From: Clostridia bacterium
GTDB taxonomy: Bacteria; Bacillota; Clostridia; UBA1381; UBA9506
DNA length: 38,116 bases
Direction of reading: 5' to 3'
Assembly: GCA_017546245.1 (NCBI GenBank)
Contig: JAFYXI010000006.1
Location: forward strand, 1 to 38,116
This document shows positions 1 to 6,418 of the stretch, piece after piece (positions within the stretch are counted from its first letter, which is position 1; each line of letters opens with the position of its first letter). The translations under genes and the position numbers were made by a program. The notes under the pieces are model-generated. The model worked only from the letters and a program-made list of their open reading frames with translations. It was not told where the DNA came from and made no database searches.

Positions 1-37
1 TCTGCAACTTGATGTAACCTGCGATTTTCTGAGCCAT
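1..37 (-). CDS. rplK: 50S ribosomal protein L11, N-terminal fragment
   Basis: Only the first 12 codons are inside the window. They read MAQKIAGYIKLQ, the conserved start of bacterial L11 (stalk base of the 50S subunit). A strong GGAGGTG ribosome binding site lies at 44-50. The gene lies downstream of nusG on the same strand, the usual rpmG-secE-nusG-rplK order, and rplA would be expected next, beyond the window edge. Confidence 0.95.
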   Translation of the reverse strand, partial: MAQKIAGYIKLQ

Positions 38-62
38 TAGGGGCACCTCCTTTTTAACGAAT

Positions 63-96
63 GTGGTACTGGCGAACGGACCCTCCGTCCTCCCAC
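63..96 (-). promoter_or_regulatory. Candidate ribosomal protein L1 binding site in the rplK leader
   Basis: Read on the minus strand this 34-nt hairpin begins GTGGGAGG and ends CGCCAGTACCAC, with a small inner hairpin (GACGGA/TCCGTTC). These are the hallmark strands of the L1-binding site of 23S rRNA (helices 76-77) and of the mRNA mimic through which L1 represses the L11-L1 operon in several bacteria. The site sits 26 nt upstream of the rplK start. The motif is seen directly; autoregulation by L1 is inferred from the known mechanism. Confidence 0.7.
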
Positions 97-224
97 GGCA
101 TTGCGGCAAGCTCAAACAGCCACAAGCCAAACATACACATTAAATAACAACACCTGCTGTATTTTCTGTGTACATCACATCTGCCATAAGCAGATAATAT
201 AACAATCCTTTCGGATTTGCTATC

Positions 225-746
225 TTAATGTAAAACTTCAACCTGAGAAAAATCGAGCTCGACGGGAGTTTCCCTACCGAACATTGAAACAACAACCTTA
301 ACAAGCTGTTTTTCTGTGTCGATTTCGCTTACAACACCGACAAAGTCTGCCAAAGGACCATCGCAAACGCGAACGCTTGAGCCGATTTCGAATTTAACAG
401 CAACGGTTTTACGCTCGATACCCATTGCGTAAACCTCTTCATCAGTAAGAGCAACCGGTTTAGAACCCGGACCTACAAAACCTGTAACCCCGCGTGTGTT
501 ACGGATTACATACCAGCTTTCGTCCGTCATATGCATTTTAATCATTACATATCCCGGGAAGACCTTGCGCATTACGGATTTTTGCTCGTTACCTTTTGTT
601 TCGATAACTTCTTCCATAGGCACTTTAATATCTAAAATCTGGTCTTCTAAGCCACGGTTTTCTACAGATTTTTCAATGTCTGTCTGCACTTTTTTCTCAT
701 AACCTGAAAAGGTATGCACAACATACCATCTTGCTTCATCAGCCAT
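225..746 (-). CDS. nusG: Transcription termination/antitermination protein NusG
   Basis: The product is 173 residues, the normal NusG length. The NGN domain (about residues 5-110) starts with WYVVHTFSGYE and contains FPGYVMIKM. A KOW domain follows (about 121-150, DGPLADFVGVVSEID). NusG binds RNA polymerase and modulates pausing, Rho termination and coupling with translation. The start is fixed by the family N-terminus (MADEARWYVVHT). No Shine-Dalgarno lies at normal distance: the only one, AGGAGG at 776-782, is about 30 nt upstream with a small hairpin between it and the ATG. The gene lies between secE and rplK. Confidence 0.97.
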   Translation of the reverse strand: MADEARWYVVHTFSGYEKKVQTDIEKSVENRGLEDQILDIKVPMEEVIETKGNEQKSVMRKVFPGYVMIKMHMTDESWYVIRNTRGVTGFVGPGSKPVALTDEEVYAMGIERKTVAVKFEIGSSVRVCDGPLADFVGVVSEIDTEKQLVKVVVSMFGRETPVELDFSQVEVLH

Positions 747-755
747 ATCAAATCA

Positions 756-782
756 AAGAAGCAAAAGCCTCTTCTGCCTCCT
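756..782 (-). promoter_or_regulatory. nusG leader: distant Shine-Dalgarno separated from the start by a hairpin
   Basis: On the minus strand AGGAGG (782-776) is followed by a 7-bp stem (GCCTCTT at 767-773 / AAGAAGC at 756-762, one G-U pair, AAAA loop) and then nine bases to the nusG ATG. Looping out the hairpin would bring the Shine-Dalgarno to a normal distance. The pairing is seen in the sequence; a translational role is inference. Confidence 0.4.
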
Positions 783-827
783 TTTAAATTAATTTTGAAA
801 TTAATCCCTCGTCGGAGGATATTCCTC

Positions 828-1040
828 TTATTTAAGCAGTGTATTTACTAAGAACTGGAAGAAAAAGTCCAGAACTGCAATTATTGCACCAACCAAAATA
901 AGGGCAGTAATAACGACACCGGTATTGTTTCTTACTTGTTTAAAAGTAGGCCAAACTACTTTTTTAAGCTCGGTCTTCATTTCACGGAAATAAGCTGCAA
1001 TACGCTTAAAAAAACCTGCCTTTTTTTCTTCAGACGCCAT
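828..1040 (-). CDS. secE: Preprotein translocase subunit SecE
   Basis: The 70-residue product has the short single-TM form of SecE found in Gram-positives. An amphipathic N-terminal helix (FFKRIAAYFREMKTELKKVVWPT, conserved WPT motif near residue 31) is followed by one membrane helix at about residues 41-66. SecE clamps SecY in the SecYEG protein-export channel. The gene follows rpmG and precedes nusG on the same strand, the canonical order. Confidence 0.95.
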   Translation of the reverse strand: MASEEKKAGFFKRIAAYFREMKTELKKVVWPTFKQVRNNTGVVITALILVGAIIAVLDFFFQFLVNTLLK

Positions 1041-1080
1041 AACTTACACATCCTTACTTACAAATTTGGCTTGCACAAAA

Positions 1081-1230
1081 TTATTTTGTTTCTTTATGAG
1101 TTGTGTGTTTTTTGCAGAATCTGCAGTATTTGCTCATTTCGATTCTGTCCGGATCATTCTTTTTGTTTTTCATTGTGTTATAGTTTCTCTGCTTACATTC
1201 TGAACATGCGAGTGTGATTCTGGTTCTCAT
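1081..1230 (-). CDS. rpmG: 50S ribosomal protein L33
   Basis: A 49-residue ORF starts [12 protein letters not shown] and ends [11 protein letters not shown]. It keeps both zinc-ribbon cysteine pairs (CSEC and CRFC) and the [13 protein letters not shown] block, so it is the zinc-binding (C+) form of L33. It starts at the ATG complementary to 1228-1230, with AGGAGGTG just upstream. It is the first gene of the rpmG-secE-nusG-rplK unit. Short zinc-containing paralogues of ribosomal proteins are sometimes zinc regulated, but no Zur box is evident here. Confidence 0.95.
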   Translation of the reverse strand: MRTRITLACSECKQRNYNTMKNKKNDPDRIEMSKYCRFCKKHTTHKETK

Positions 1231-1349
1231 GAAAAGCACCTCCTTATGTTTATCAATGCGTTAATATTGCATATTTAAAGCTCTTTTAATGCGATTTTTT
1301 CGAAAAAAAAGCGCACAAAAAAAAAGAACCTAACCCTCAGGTACACTTT

Positions 1350-1378
1350 AATATACCATAATAAAATTATTTCGTCAA
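1350..1378 (-). promoter_or_regulatory. Sigma-A promoter of rpmG-secE-nusG
   Basis: On the minus strand TTGACG (1378-1373) and TATATT (1355-1350) are separated by exactly 17 bp, about 120 bp upstream of rpmG. The leader in between contains long A/T runs. Confidence 0.75.
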
Positions 1379-1409
1379 GAGTTTTTTTAAAAAATATTTA
1401 AAATTATGT

Positions 1410-1438
1410 TTGACAACTCTGTATTTTTCTGTTATAAT
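1410..1438 (+). promoter_or_regulatory. Sigma-A promoter of tRNA-Glu
   Basis: TTGACA (1410-1415), 17-bp spacer, TATAAT (1433-1438): a full consensus promoter ending 18 bp upstream of the tRNA 5' end. It diverges from the rpmG promoter. Confidence 0.88.
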
Positions 1439-1456
1439 AGCTTTGAAATTAAATAT

Positions 1457-1532
1457 GGCCCATTGGTCAAGCGGTCTAAGACACCGCCCTTTCACGGCGG
1501 TAACAGGGGTTCGATTCCCCTATGGGTCACCA
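1457..1532 (+). tRNA. tRNA-Glu (anticodon TTC)
   Basis: The 76-nt cloverleaf has acceptor stem GGCCCAT/ATGGGTC, anticodon stem CCGCC/GGCGG around loop CTTTCAC (anticodon TTC), T-arm AGGGG-TTCGATT-CCCCT, discriminator A and an encoded CCA. A consensus promoter lies just upstream. The last 18 bases recur perfectly at 1816-1833. Confidence 0.96.
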
Positions 1533-1535
1533 CGT

Positions 1536-1565
1536 CGGAGTAAGCTGTGCTTGCTCCGATTTTTT
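1536..1565 (+). terminator. Intrinsic terminator of tRNA-Glu
   Basis: CGGAGTAAGC (1536-1545) pairs with GCTTGCTCCG (1549-1558, one T-G wobble). The 3-nt loop and ATTTTTT tail follow the tRNA by 3 nt. Confidence 0.8.
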
Positions 1566-1680
1566 ATGCAAAAAATCAGTCGCTTGCTTCGCTACTCCTC
1601 CTTATCCCACAAAAGCAAGACTTTTGTGGGAACCCTTATTAAAGTAATACCAAAGGTATTGCTTGCTTTTTATTATTTAG

Positions 1681-1695
1681 AGGGGAATCGAACCC
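1681..1695 (-). repeat. Inverted copy of the tRNA-Glu T-arm
   Basis: AGGGGAATCGAACCC is the reverse complement of the tRNA-Glu T-loop/stem at about 1507-1521. Together with the direct 3'-end copy at 1816-1833 it shows that the insert contains tRNA-derived pieces in both orientations. Confidence 0.6.
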
Positions 1696-1832
1696 TGAGA
1701 GGGTTTTTGCGTTAAGAAAACAGTCCGGCGGACTGTTTTTAGCAAAAAGATGCGAGACCGGTACCGAAAAGCGAAGCTTTTGGGTGGTTGAGCAAGTAAG
1801 ACGCGAAGCGGCTGTTTCCCCTATGGGTCACC

Positions 1833-1868
1833 AGAAAAAGCGACTTGCCTGCGCAAGTCGCTTTTTCT
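1833..1868 (+). terminator. Strong hairpin after the second tRNA 3' end copy
   Basis: AGAAAAAGCGACTTG (1833-1847) pairs perfectly with CAAGTCGCTTTTTCT (1854-1868) across a 6-nt loop. The U-rich 3' strand makes it a likely terminator, placed directly behind the duplicated tRNA end just as the first terminator follows the intact tRNA. Confidence 0.65.
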
Positions 1869-1870
1869 AT

Positions 1871-2063
1871 GAAGCATTCCCTACGGGAACATTAAGTAGC
1901 CTGAGGCAATGAAGTCGCTTCGCTAATGAAGTGTGCCTTACGGCACGTTTTAAATGCTTCGCTTCATTAATTTGCAAAGCAAATTTACTTCATGACGGCA
2001 TAGCCGTCACTTCATATTTGTCTTACGACAAATACTTCGTTTAAAAATAGTCTGCAACTATTT
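1871..2063. repeat. Array of mini-hairpins separated by ATGAAG/CTTCAT spacers
   Basis: The segment contains at least five short perfect palindromes in a row with different stems and 3-5 nt loops: TTCCC/GGGAA (1877-1889), GTGCC/GGCAC (1933-1946), GACGGC/GCCGTC (1994-2008), ATTTGTC/GACAAAT (2016-2033) and AAATAGT/ACTATTT (2045-2063). Around and between most of them the motif AATGAAGT or its complement ACTTCATT recurs. There is no coding potential. It looks like a non-autonomous, REP-like or recombination-grown repeat array. From here to the next promoter (2064-2155) nothing else is recognisable. Confidence 0.6.
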
Positions 2064-2155
2064 CGAACACGAAAATCAAAACCAAATAATGACAAAGGCA
2101 TTGGTAGGTTTTTCATTATTCAATATCGTTTTTTAAATCTTCCCTTATAATTTTA

Positions 2156-2184
2156 TTGAAAAAATATTTTTCTTGTGTTACAAT
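2156..2184 (+). promoter_or_regulatory. Promoter of the yitT-like gene
   Basis: TTGAAA (2156-2161), 17-bp spacer, TACAAT (2179-2184), about 55 bp upstream of the start codon. Confidence 0.65.
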
Positions 2185-2238
2185 AAAAAAGTCTGAATAA
2201 TATATTAAATAGGAAATTAAATATAAAGGGGAACAACT

Positions 2239-3108
2239 ATGAAACACAAAAAAAGGCACAGCTTTAAAGTAATAAATTTTATAGGCTTGACATTGGCAGG
2301 ATTTATAAATGCCTTTGGCATAACCGTTTTTTTATCACCCGTAAAGCTTTACGACAGCGGCATTTCGGGCACATCTATGCTGCTTTCGCAAATTACGCCG
2401 TTTTCTTTGTCGTTTTTTCTTTTGGTTTTAAACGTTCCTCTGTTTTTATACGGATTAAAAAAACAGGGCGCAGTCTTTACCGTATATTCATTATATGCTG
2501 TTGCAATGTATTCTTTAGGCGCATTTTTAATAACCGATGTTTTGCCCATTGATGTTAGTATTGCCTCTCCTTTAGCAGGTCAGGATTTGCTTTTATGTTC
2601 GCTCTTTGGCGGACTTATTTCGGGTATAGGCAGCGGTTTAACCATACGTTTAGGCGGAGCGATAGACGGAGTTGAGGTTATGTCTGTTGTTTTTGCTAAA
2701 CGGCTTGGCATTACGGTAGGAACTTTCGTTATGGTTTACAATGTTATTATATATGTAATAAGCGGCTTTATATTAGACAGCTGGATATTGCCTCTTTATT
2801 CGATTGTAACCTACGGTGCAGGACTTAAAACCATCGACTTTATAGTAGAAGGTCTTGACCGTTCAAAAGCTATTATGATTATAACCGATATGGCAGATGA
2901 AATATGCGATGCCTTATCGGACGAATATGAAAGCGGAGTAACTCAGCTTATAGCACGCGGACATTACTCAAAGCAGGAAAAAACTGCTGTATATTTTATT
3001 GTAAACAGATTCCAGATTCCGAAAGTTAAAGAAATAGCACACGATATTGACCCGAATGCTTTTATGACCATTACCGAGGTTGCAGATGTCTATACAAGCA
3101 TAAAATAA
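2239..3108 (+). CDS. YitT family membrane protein (YitT_membrane plus DUF2179)
   Basis: The 289-residue protein has five or so hydrophobic helices in its first 200 residues (for example FIGLTLAGFINAFGITVFLSP near the N-terminus). It keeps the glycine-rich GGLISGIGSGLTIRLGGAIDG signature of the YitT/DUF161 family. A soluble C-terminal DUF2179-type domain (about residues 205-289, SKAIMIITD, GHYSKQEKTAVYFIV) completes the usual architecture. The molecular role of these Firmicutes membrane proteins is not established. RBS AAAGGGG precedes the ATG. It has its own promoter, and a separate promoter starts ilvB downstream. Confidence 0.88.
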   Translation: MKHKKRHSFKVINFIGLTLAGFINAFGITVFLSPVKLYDSGISGTSMLLSQITPFSLSFFLLVLNVPLFLYGLKKQGAVFTVYSLYAVAMYSLGAFLITDVLPIDVSIASPLAGQDLLLCSLFGGLISGIGSGLTIRLGGAIDGVEVMSVVFAKRLGITVGTFVMVYNVIIYVISGFILDSWILPLYSIVTYGAGLKTIDFIVEGLDRSKAIMIITDMADEICDALSDEYESGVTQLIARGHYSKQEKTAVYFIVNRFQIPKVKEIAHDIDPNAFMTITEVADVYTSIK

Positions 3109-3127
3109 AACACAGCATTACATTTAT

Positions 3128-3156
3128 TTGACATTTTATACTAAAATTGATAAAAT
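3128..3156 (+). promoter_or_regulatory. Promoter of ilvB-ilvN(-rsmA)
   Basis: TTGACA (3128-3133), 17-bp spacer, TAAAAT (3151-3156). The predicted transcript start at about 3163 lies downstream of the ATG at 3147 and so rules that codon out as the ilvB start. The leader is only about 25 nt, leaving no room for a T-box or leader-peptide attenuator. Confidence 0.8.
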
Positions 3157-3188
3157 ACCAATCATATTATATAAAAGAGGGTGAGCAG

Positions 3189-4811
3189 ATGGAAATGACG
3201 GTAGCAGAGGCTGTTTTAAGGGTAGTAAAGGAACAGGGCACAGATGTTATATATGGCTATCCGGGCGCGGCAAATACGCCGATTTATGATAAAATAAATA
3301 ATGCCGGTCTCTACTGTGTTCTCACCCGAAATGAGCAGGGCGCTGCCCACGCGGCAAGCAGTTATTTTAAAATGACAGGTAAGGTTGGTGTATGTACGGC
3401 AACCTCAGGTCCCGGTGCAACAAATTTAATAACCGGAATAGCTAATGCTTATATGGATTCTGCACCGCTTGTTGCAATTACAGGTCAGGTAGCTCTGTGC
3501 AACATCGGAAAGGATGCCTTTCAGGAGGTTGACACAACAGGTGTTACCACCCCTATTACCAAGCACAACTATCTGGTAAAAAATGCCGAAGATGCTGTCA
3601 GCATAATGCGCGAAGCCTTTTATATTGCAAAAACAGGCAGACCCGGTCCGGTTGTTGTTGATATTCCTTTGGATATTCAAAAAGAGATAATTGAATTTAC
3701 CTCCTGCGAACAATCCGAAATAAGAGGATATAATCCCGAGCCTGAGCTGAACGTAAAGCAGATTAAAAAGCTTGCAAAAATGCTTCATTCGGCAAAACGG
3801 CCGTTTGTCGTTTTAGGCGGCGGAGTCTTAGGAGCAGGCGCAAGTGATGAATTTACGGCATTTGTTGAAAAAATTAAAGTTCCGGTAGCATCAACCCTTA
3901 TGGGTATAAGCGGTATAAGCTCAAATCACAGCCAGTATTTAGGAATGCTGGGTCTGCACGGAACACATTCTGCAAACAATGCATTTTTAAATTCCGATTT
4001 AATAATCTTTATGGGTTCACGCATATCTGACCGCGCGGTTTCTGACAGCGAGGCAACTGCCCGCCGTGCAAAAATTGTGCATATAGATATTGACCCTGCC
4101 GAAATAAATAAAAATATTATCTGCGACTTAAGCATTGTTGCAGATATTAAAAAGCTGCTTATTAAATTAAATGAATATACTGATTTTGTGTGTCCCGATA
4201 CCTGGCTTAATGAATGCATTAACGCAAAAAATCAGAATATAAAAGCTGAAGATTCACAGACAAAGCTGGTTAATCCCAAGCTGTTTTTGAAAATGCTTTC
4301 AGATAAAACAACACCCGATACAGTTATTTCGACCGAGGTTGGACAAAATCAGATATGGACAGCAAATCATTATAAATTTTTAAAACCCAATACCTTTTTA
4401 ACCTCAGGCGGATTCGGCACAATGGGCTATGGCTTGCCTGCGGCATTGGGGGCAAAAATAGCACGCCCCGAGCTTACGGTTATCGCAATCGAGGGCGACG
4501 GCAGCTTTCAGATGGCTATGCCCGAGCTTGCTGCTATGCGACAAAGCGGCGCAGACTTAAAAATTGTAATATTTAAAAACCGCTCTTTAGGAATGGTACA
4601 TGAGCTTCAGCAAGAACACTTCAACTCAAATTTTGTAAGTGTTGACTTGGGCGATTATCCGCATCTTGATAAAATTGCAGAGGCATATGATATTCCGTAT
4701 ATGCAAATCAGCACAAACGATGAAATTGAAAACGGCATAAATGCTCTTTTAAAAGACGGACAAGCCTTTATTTTAGAGGTTTTGGTCGATGAGTTTGAAA
4801 GTACATTATAA
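3189..4811 (+). CDS. ilvB: Acetolactate synthase, large (catalytic) subunit
   Basis: This thiamine-diphosphate enzyme condenses pyruvate with pyruvate or 2-oxobutyrate, the first common step of valine, leucine and isoleucine synthesis. The 540-residue product has the N-terminal PYR domain with catalytic glutamate (RNEQGAAHAA), the SGPGATNL motif, a central FAD/Rossmann-like domain and the C-terminal ThDP motif GDGSFQM followed by FKN about 26 residues later. The ATG at 3189 is preferred over 3147 because GAGGGTG (3177-3183) is well placed and 3147 falls inside the promoter. ilvN follows after 11 bp. Confidence 0.92.
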   Translation: MEMTVAEAVLRVVKEQGTDVIYGYPGAANTPIYDKINNAGLYCVLTRNEQGAAHAASSYFKMTGKVGVCTATSGPGATNLITGIANAYMDSAPLVAITGQVALCNIGKDAFQEVDTTGVTTPITKHNYLVKNAEDAVSIMREAFYIAKTGRPGPVVVDIPLDIQKEIIEFTSCEQSEIRGYNPEPELNVKQIKKLAKMLHSAKRPFVVLGGGVLGAGASDEFTAFVEKIKVPVASTLMGISGISSNHSQYLGMLGLHGTHSANNAFLNSDLIIFMGSRISDRAVSDSEATARRAKIVHIDIDPAEINKNIICDLSIVADIKKLLIKLNEYTDFVCPDTWLNECINAKNQNIKAEDSQTKLVNPKLFLKMLSDKTTPDTVISTEVGQNQIWTANHYKFLKPNTFLTSGGFGTMGYGLPAALGAKIARPELTVIAIEGDGSFQMAMPELAAMRQSGADLKIVIFKNRSLGMVHELQQEHFNSNFVSVDLGDYPHLDKIAEAYDIPYMQISTNDEIENGINALLKDGQAFILEVLVDEFESTL

Positions 4812-4822
4812 GGAGGCAGCAA

Positions 4823-5341
4823 ATGTCTAAATATATTTTAAATGCTTTAGTAGAAAATCACGCAGGTATACTTGCAAAAATGGCAAGCCTTTTTGCACGC
4901 AGAGGTTTTAACATCGACAGCCTGGCAGTAGGTGAAACACACGACCCTAAGTTATCTTCTGCTACAATCGTTGTTGACGGAGATGCTCAGACAGTAGACC
5001 AGGTTGAAAAACAGCTTTCAAAGCTGATTGATGTTATAAGTGTGCAGACATTAGCACCCGAAGCATCGGTATCGCGCGAGCTTTCTTTAATAAAGGTATC
5101 GTGCACAGCCAAAAACCGTGCCGAAATTACCCAGATTGTTGATATATTCCGTGCAAATATTATTGATATATCTGACCACGCGGTAATTATTGAGCTTACA
5201 GGCTCGGCTATGAAAATCGAGGCATTTAAAGAAATGATGCGTCCTTATAATATTTTAGAAATGTCACGAACAGGTATGATTGCAATGACACGCAGTCTTG
5301 CAGATTCTAAAAAGGTCGAGGCAGACAACCATATATTATAG
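4823..5341 (+). CDS. ilvN: Acetolactate synthase, small regulatory subunit
   Basis: The 172-residue product has the N-terminal ACT domain (residues 1-75, LVENHAGILAKMASLFARRGFNIDSLAVG) that binds valine in feedback control. The C-terminal ALS_ss_C domain (about 85-160) activates the catalytic subunit. Its length is normal for IlvH/IlvN. RBS AAGGAGG lies 11 bp after the ilvB stop, so the two subunits are co-expressed. rsmA follows 28 bp downstream without a visible terminator. Confidence 0.95.
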   Translation: MSKYILNALVENHAGILAKMASLFARRGFNIDSLAVGETHDPKLSSATIVVDGDAQTVDQVEKQLSKLIDVISVQTLAPEASVSRELSLIKVSCTAKNRAEITQIVDIFRANIIDISDHAVIIELTGSAMKIEAFKEMMRPYNILEMSRTGMIAMTRSLADSKKVEADNHIL

Positions 5342-5369
5342 AATAAATTAAATCAAGAGAGGTAAAAAT

Positions 5370-6239
5370 ATGGATAAGCTGCATTCATCCAAGGGTGTAC
5401 GCAAAACAATGGGCGAGCACGGACTGCATTTTCAAAAAGCTCTCGGACAGAACTTTTTGACAGATGTAATCGTATTAGAGCAGATAGTAGATGCCGCACA
5501 GTTAGACGATGATACCTGCGTTTTGGAAATAGGACCGGGTGCAGGAACATTGACACGCGAGCTTGCACAAAATGCACACAAGGTTGTTGCCGTAGAAATA
5601 GATAAAAACCTGATTCCGATGTTAAGCGAAAACACAGCAGAATTTGACAACGTAAAAATTATAAATCAGGATATTTTAAAAACTGACCTTAAAAAGCTTT
5701 TCTCAGAAGAATTTTGCGGCAAAACCGTTAAGGTTGTTGCGAATCTTCCTTATTATATAACAACTCCGATTATTATGAAGCTTTTAGAAGAAAATCCGGG
5801 CATAAGCTCAATTGTTATAATGATTCAGAAAGAGGTTGCAGAACGTCTTTGTGCAGACCCCGGAACTAAGGCATACGGCGCAGTAACCCTTTCGGTAAAT
5901 TATTACGCAAAACCATCGTTTGTATGCTTAGTACCGCCTGAAAGCTTTGTTCCGCCGCCAAAGGTATGGTCTGCAGTTTTAAAGCTTGATGTTTTAGAAA
6001 ATCCGCCGGTAGAGGTTAAAGACGAAAAGCTTTTCTTTAATCTTATAAAGGCGGCATTCGGACAACGACGCAAGACCTTTATAAACAGCGCAGGCAATTT
6101 TTCGGGCATATCGGCAGATAAAGAAGACATTAAAAATGTGCTTTTAAAACTCGGTTTTTCTGAAACTGCAAGAGGCGAAACTTTTAGTTTGGTAAATTTT
6201 TCACAAATTGCCAACGAGCTGTCTGATTTAAATTTGTAG
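5370..6239 (+). CDS. rsmA: 16S rRNA (adenine(1518)-N6/adenine(1519)-N6)-dimethyltransferase
   Basis: RsmA (KsgA) uses S-adenosylmethionine to dimethylate two adjacent adenosines in helix 45 of 16S rRNA, a late 30S assembly checkpoint. The 289-residue sequence shows KALGQNFL, the SAM motif LEIGPGAGTLT, the acidic VAVEID and the catalytic NLPYY (about residue 126). The C-terminal domain has PPPKVWSAVLKLD and RRKTFINS. The RBS is AGAGAGG. In many Firmicutes rsmA neighbours rnmV; here rnmV sits 11 kb away beside dnaN. Confidence 0.96.
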   Translation: MDKLHSSKGVRKTMGEHGLHFQKALGQNFLTDVIVLEQIVDAAQLDDDTCVLEIGPGAGTLTRELAQNAHKVVAVEIDKNLIPMLSENTAEFDNVKIINQDILKTDLKKLFSEEFCGKTVKVVANLPYYITTPIIMKLLEENPGISSIVIMIQKEVAERLCADPGTKAYGAVTLSVNYYAKPSFVCLVPPESFVPPPKVWSAVLKLDVLENPPVEVKDEKLFFNLIKAAFGQRRKTFINSAGNFSGISADKEDIKNVLLKLGFSETARGETFSLVNFSQIANELSDLNL

Positions 6240-6271
6240 AAATACACTATTAAAATTTATAATAAAATACT

Positions 6272-6299
6272 TTGATTTTTTTGATAATTATGGTATAAT
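6272..6299 (+). promoter_or_regulatory. Promoter and leader of pckG
   Basis: TTGATT (6272-6277), 16-bp spacer and TATAAT (6294-6299), extended by an upstream TGG. The resulting leader is about 110 nt. Its 5' GTTGAGT (6309-6315) can pair with ACTCAAC (6374-6380), so a closed leader structure is possible but not compelling. Confidence 0.7.
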
Positions 6300-6418
6300 A
6301 TTATACAAGTTGAGTTTTTTTCGTTATAATTTTTGTAAAAATTACATAAACTAAAAATGATTATGGCTTAAACACTCAACAGAAGATTAAATGATAGAGA
6401 GATTGAAAGGAGATTACC

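Larger units (their letters stand above)
1515..1833 (+). mobile_element. Hairpin-rich 301-bp insert bounded by a duplicated tRNA-Glu 3' end
   Basis: The 18-mer TTCCCCTATGGGTCACCA, the tRNA 3' end, occurs at 1515-1532 and again perfectly at 1816-1833, so 283 bp lies between two copies. The insert carries several hairpins: 1536-1558, 1605-1631 (11-bp stem), 1643-1662 and 1717-1739 (10-bp stem). It also has a 15-bp inverted copy of the tRNA T-arm at 1681-1695. No convincing ORF is present. The layout resembles a small element that inserted at the tRNA 3' end and regenerated it, or a decayed rearranged tRNA duplication; which of the two is not resolved. Confidence 0.55.

Noticed and set aside
1231-1349. 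Attenuator in the rpmG leader
   Set aside because: The only hairpin before the T-run has a three-base stem (CCT/AGG), too weak to support a terminator.
1410-1715. 101-codon ORF across the tRNA-Glu gene and its downstream repeat
   Set aside because: It reads through a tRNA and a terminator, has no ribosome binding site and its sequence is explained by the structured DNA.
3147-3188. Upstream ATG of ilvB adding 14 residues
   Set aside because: It lies within the promoter spacer, before the predicted transcript start, and lacks a ribosome binding site; the ATG at 3189 has one.
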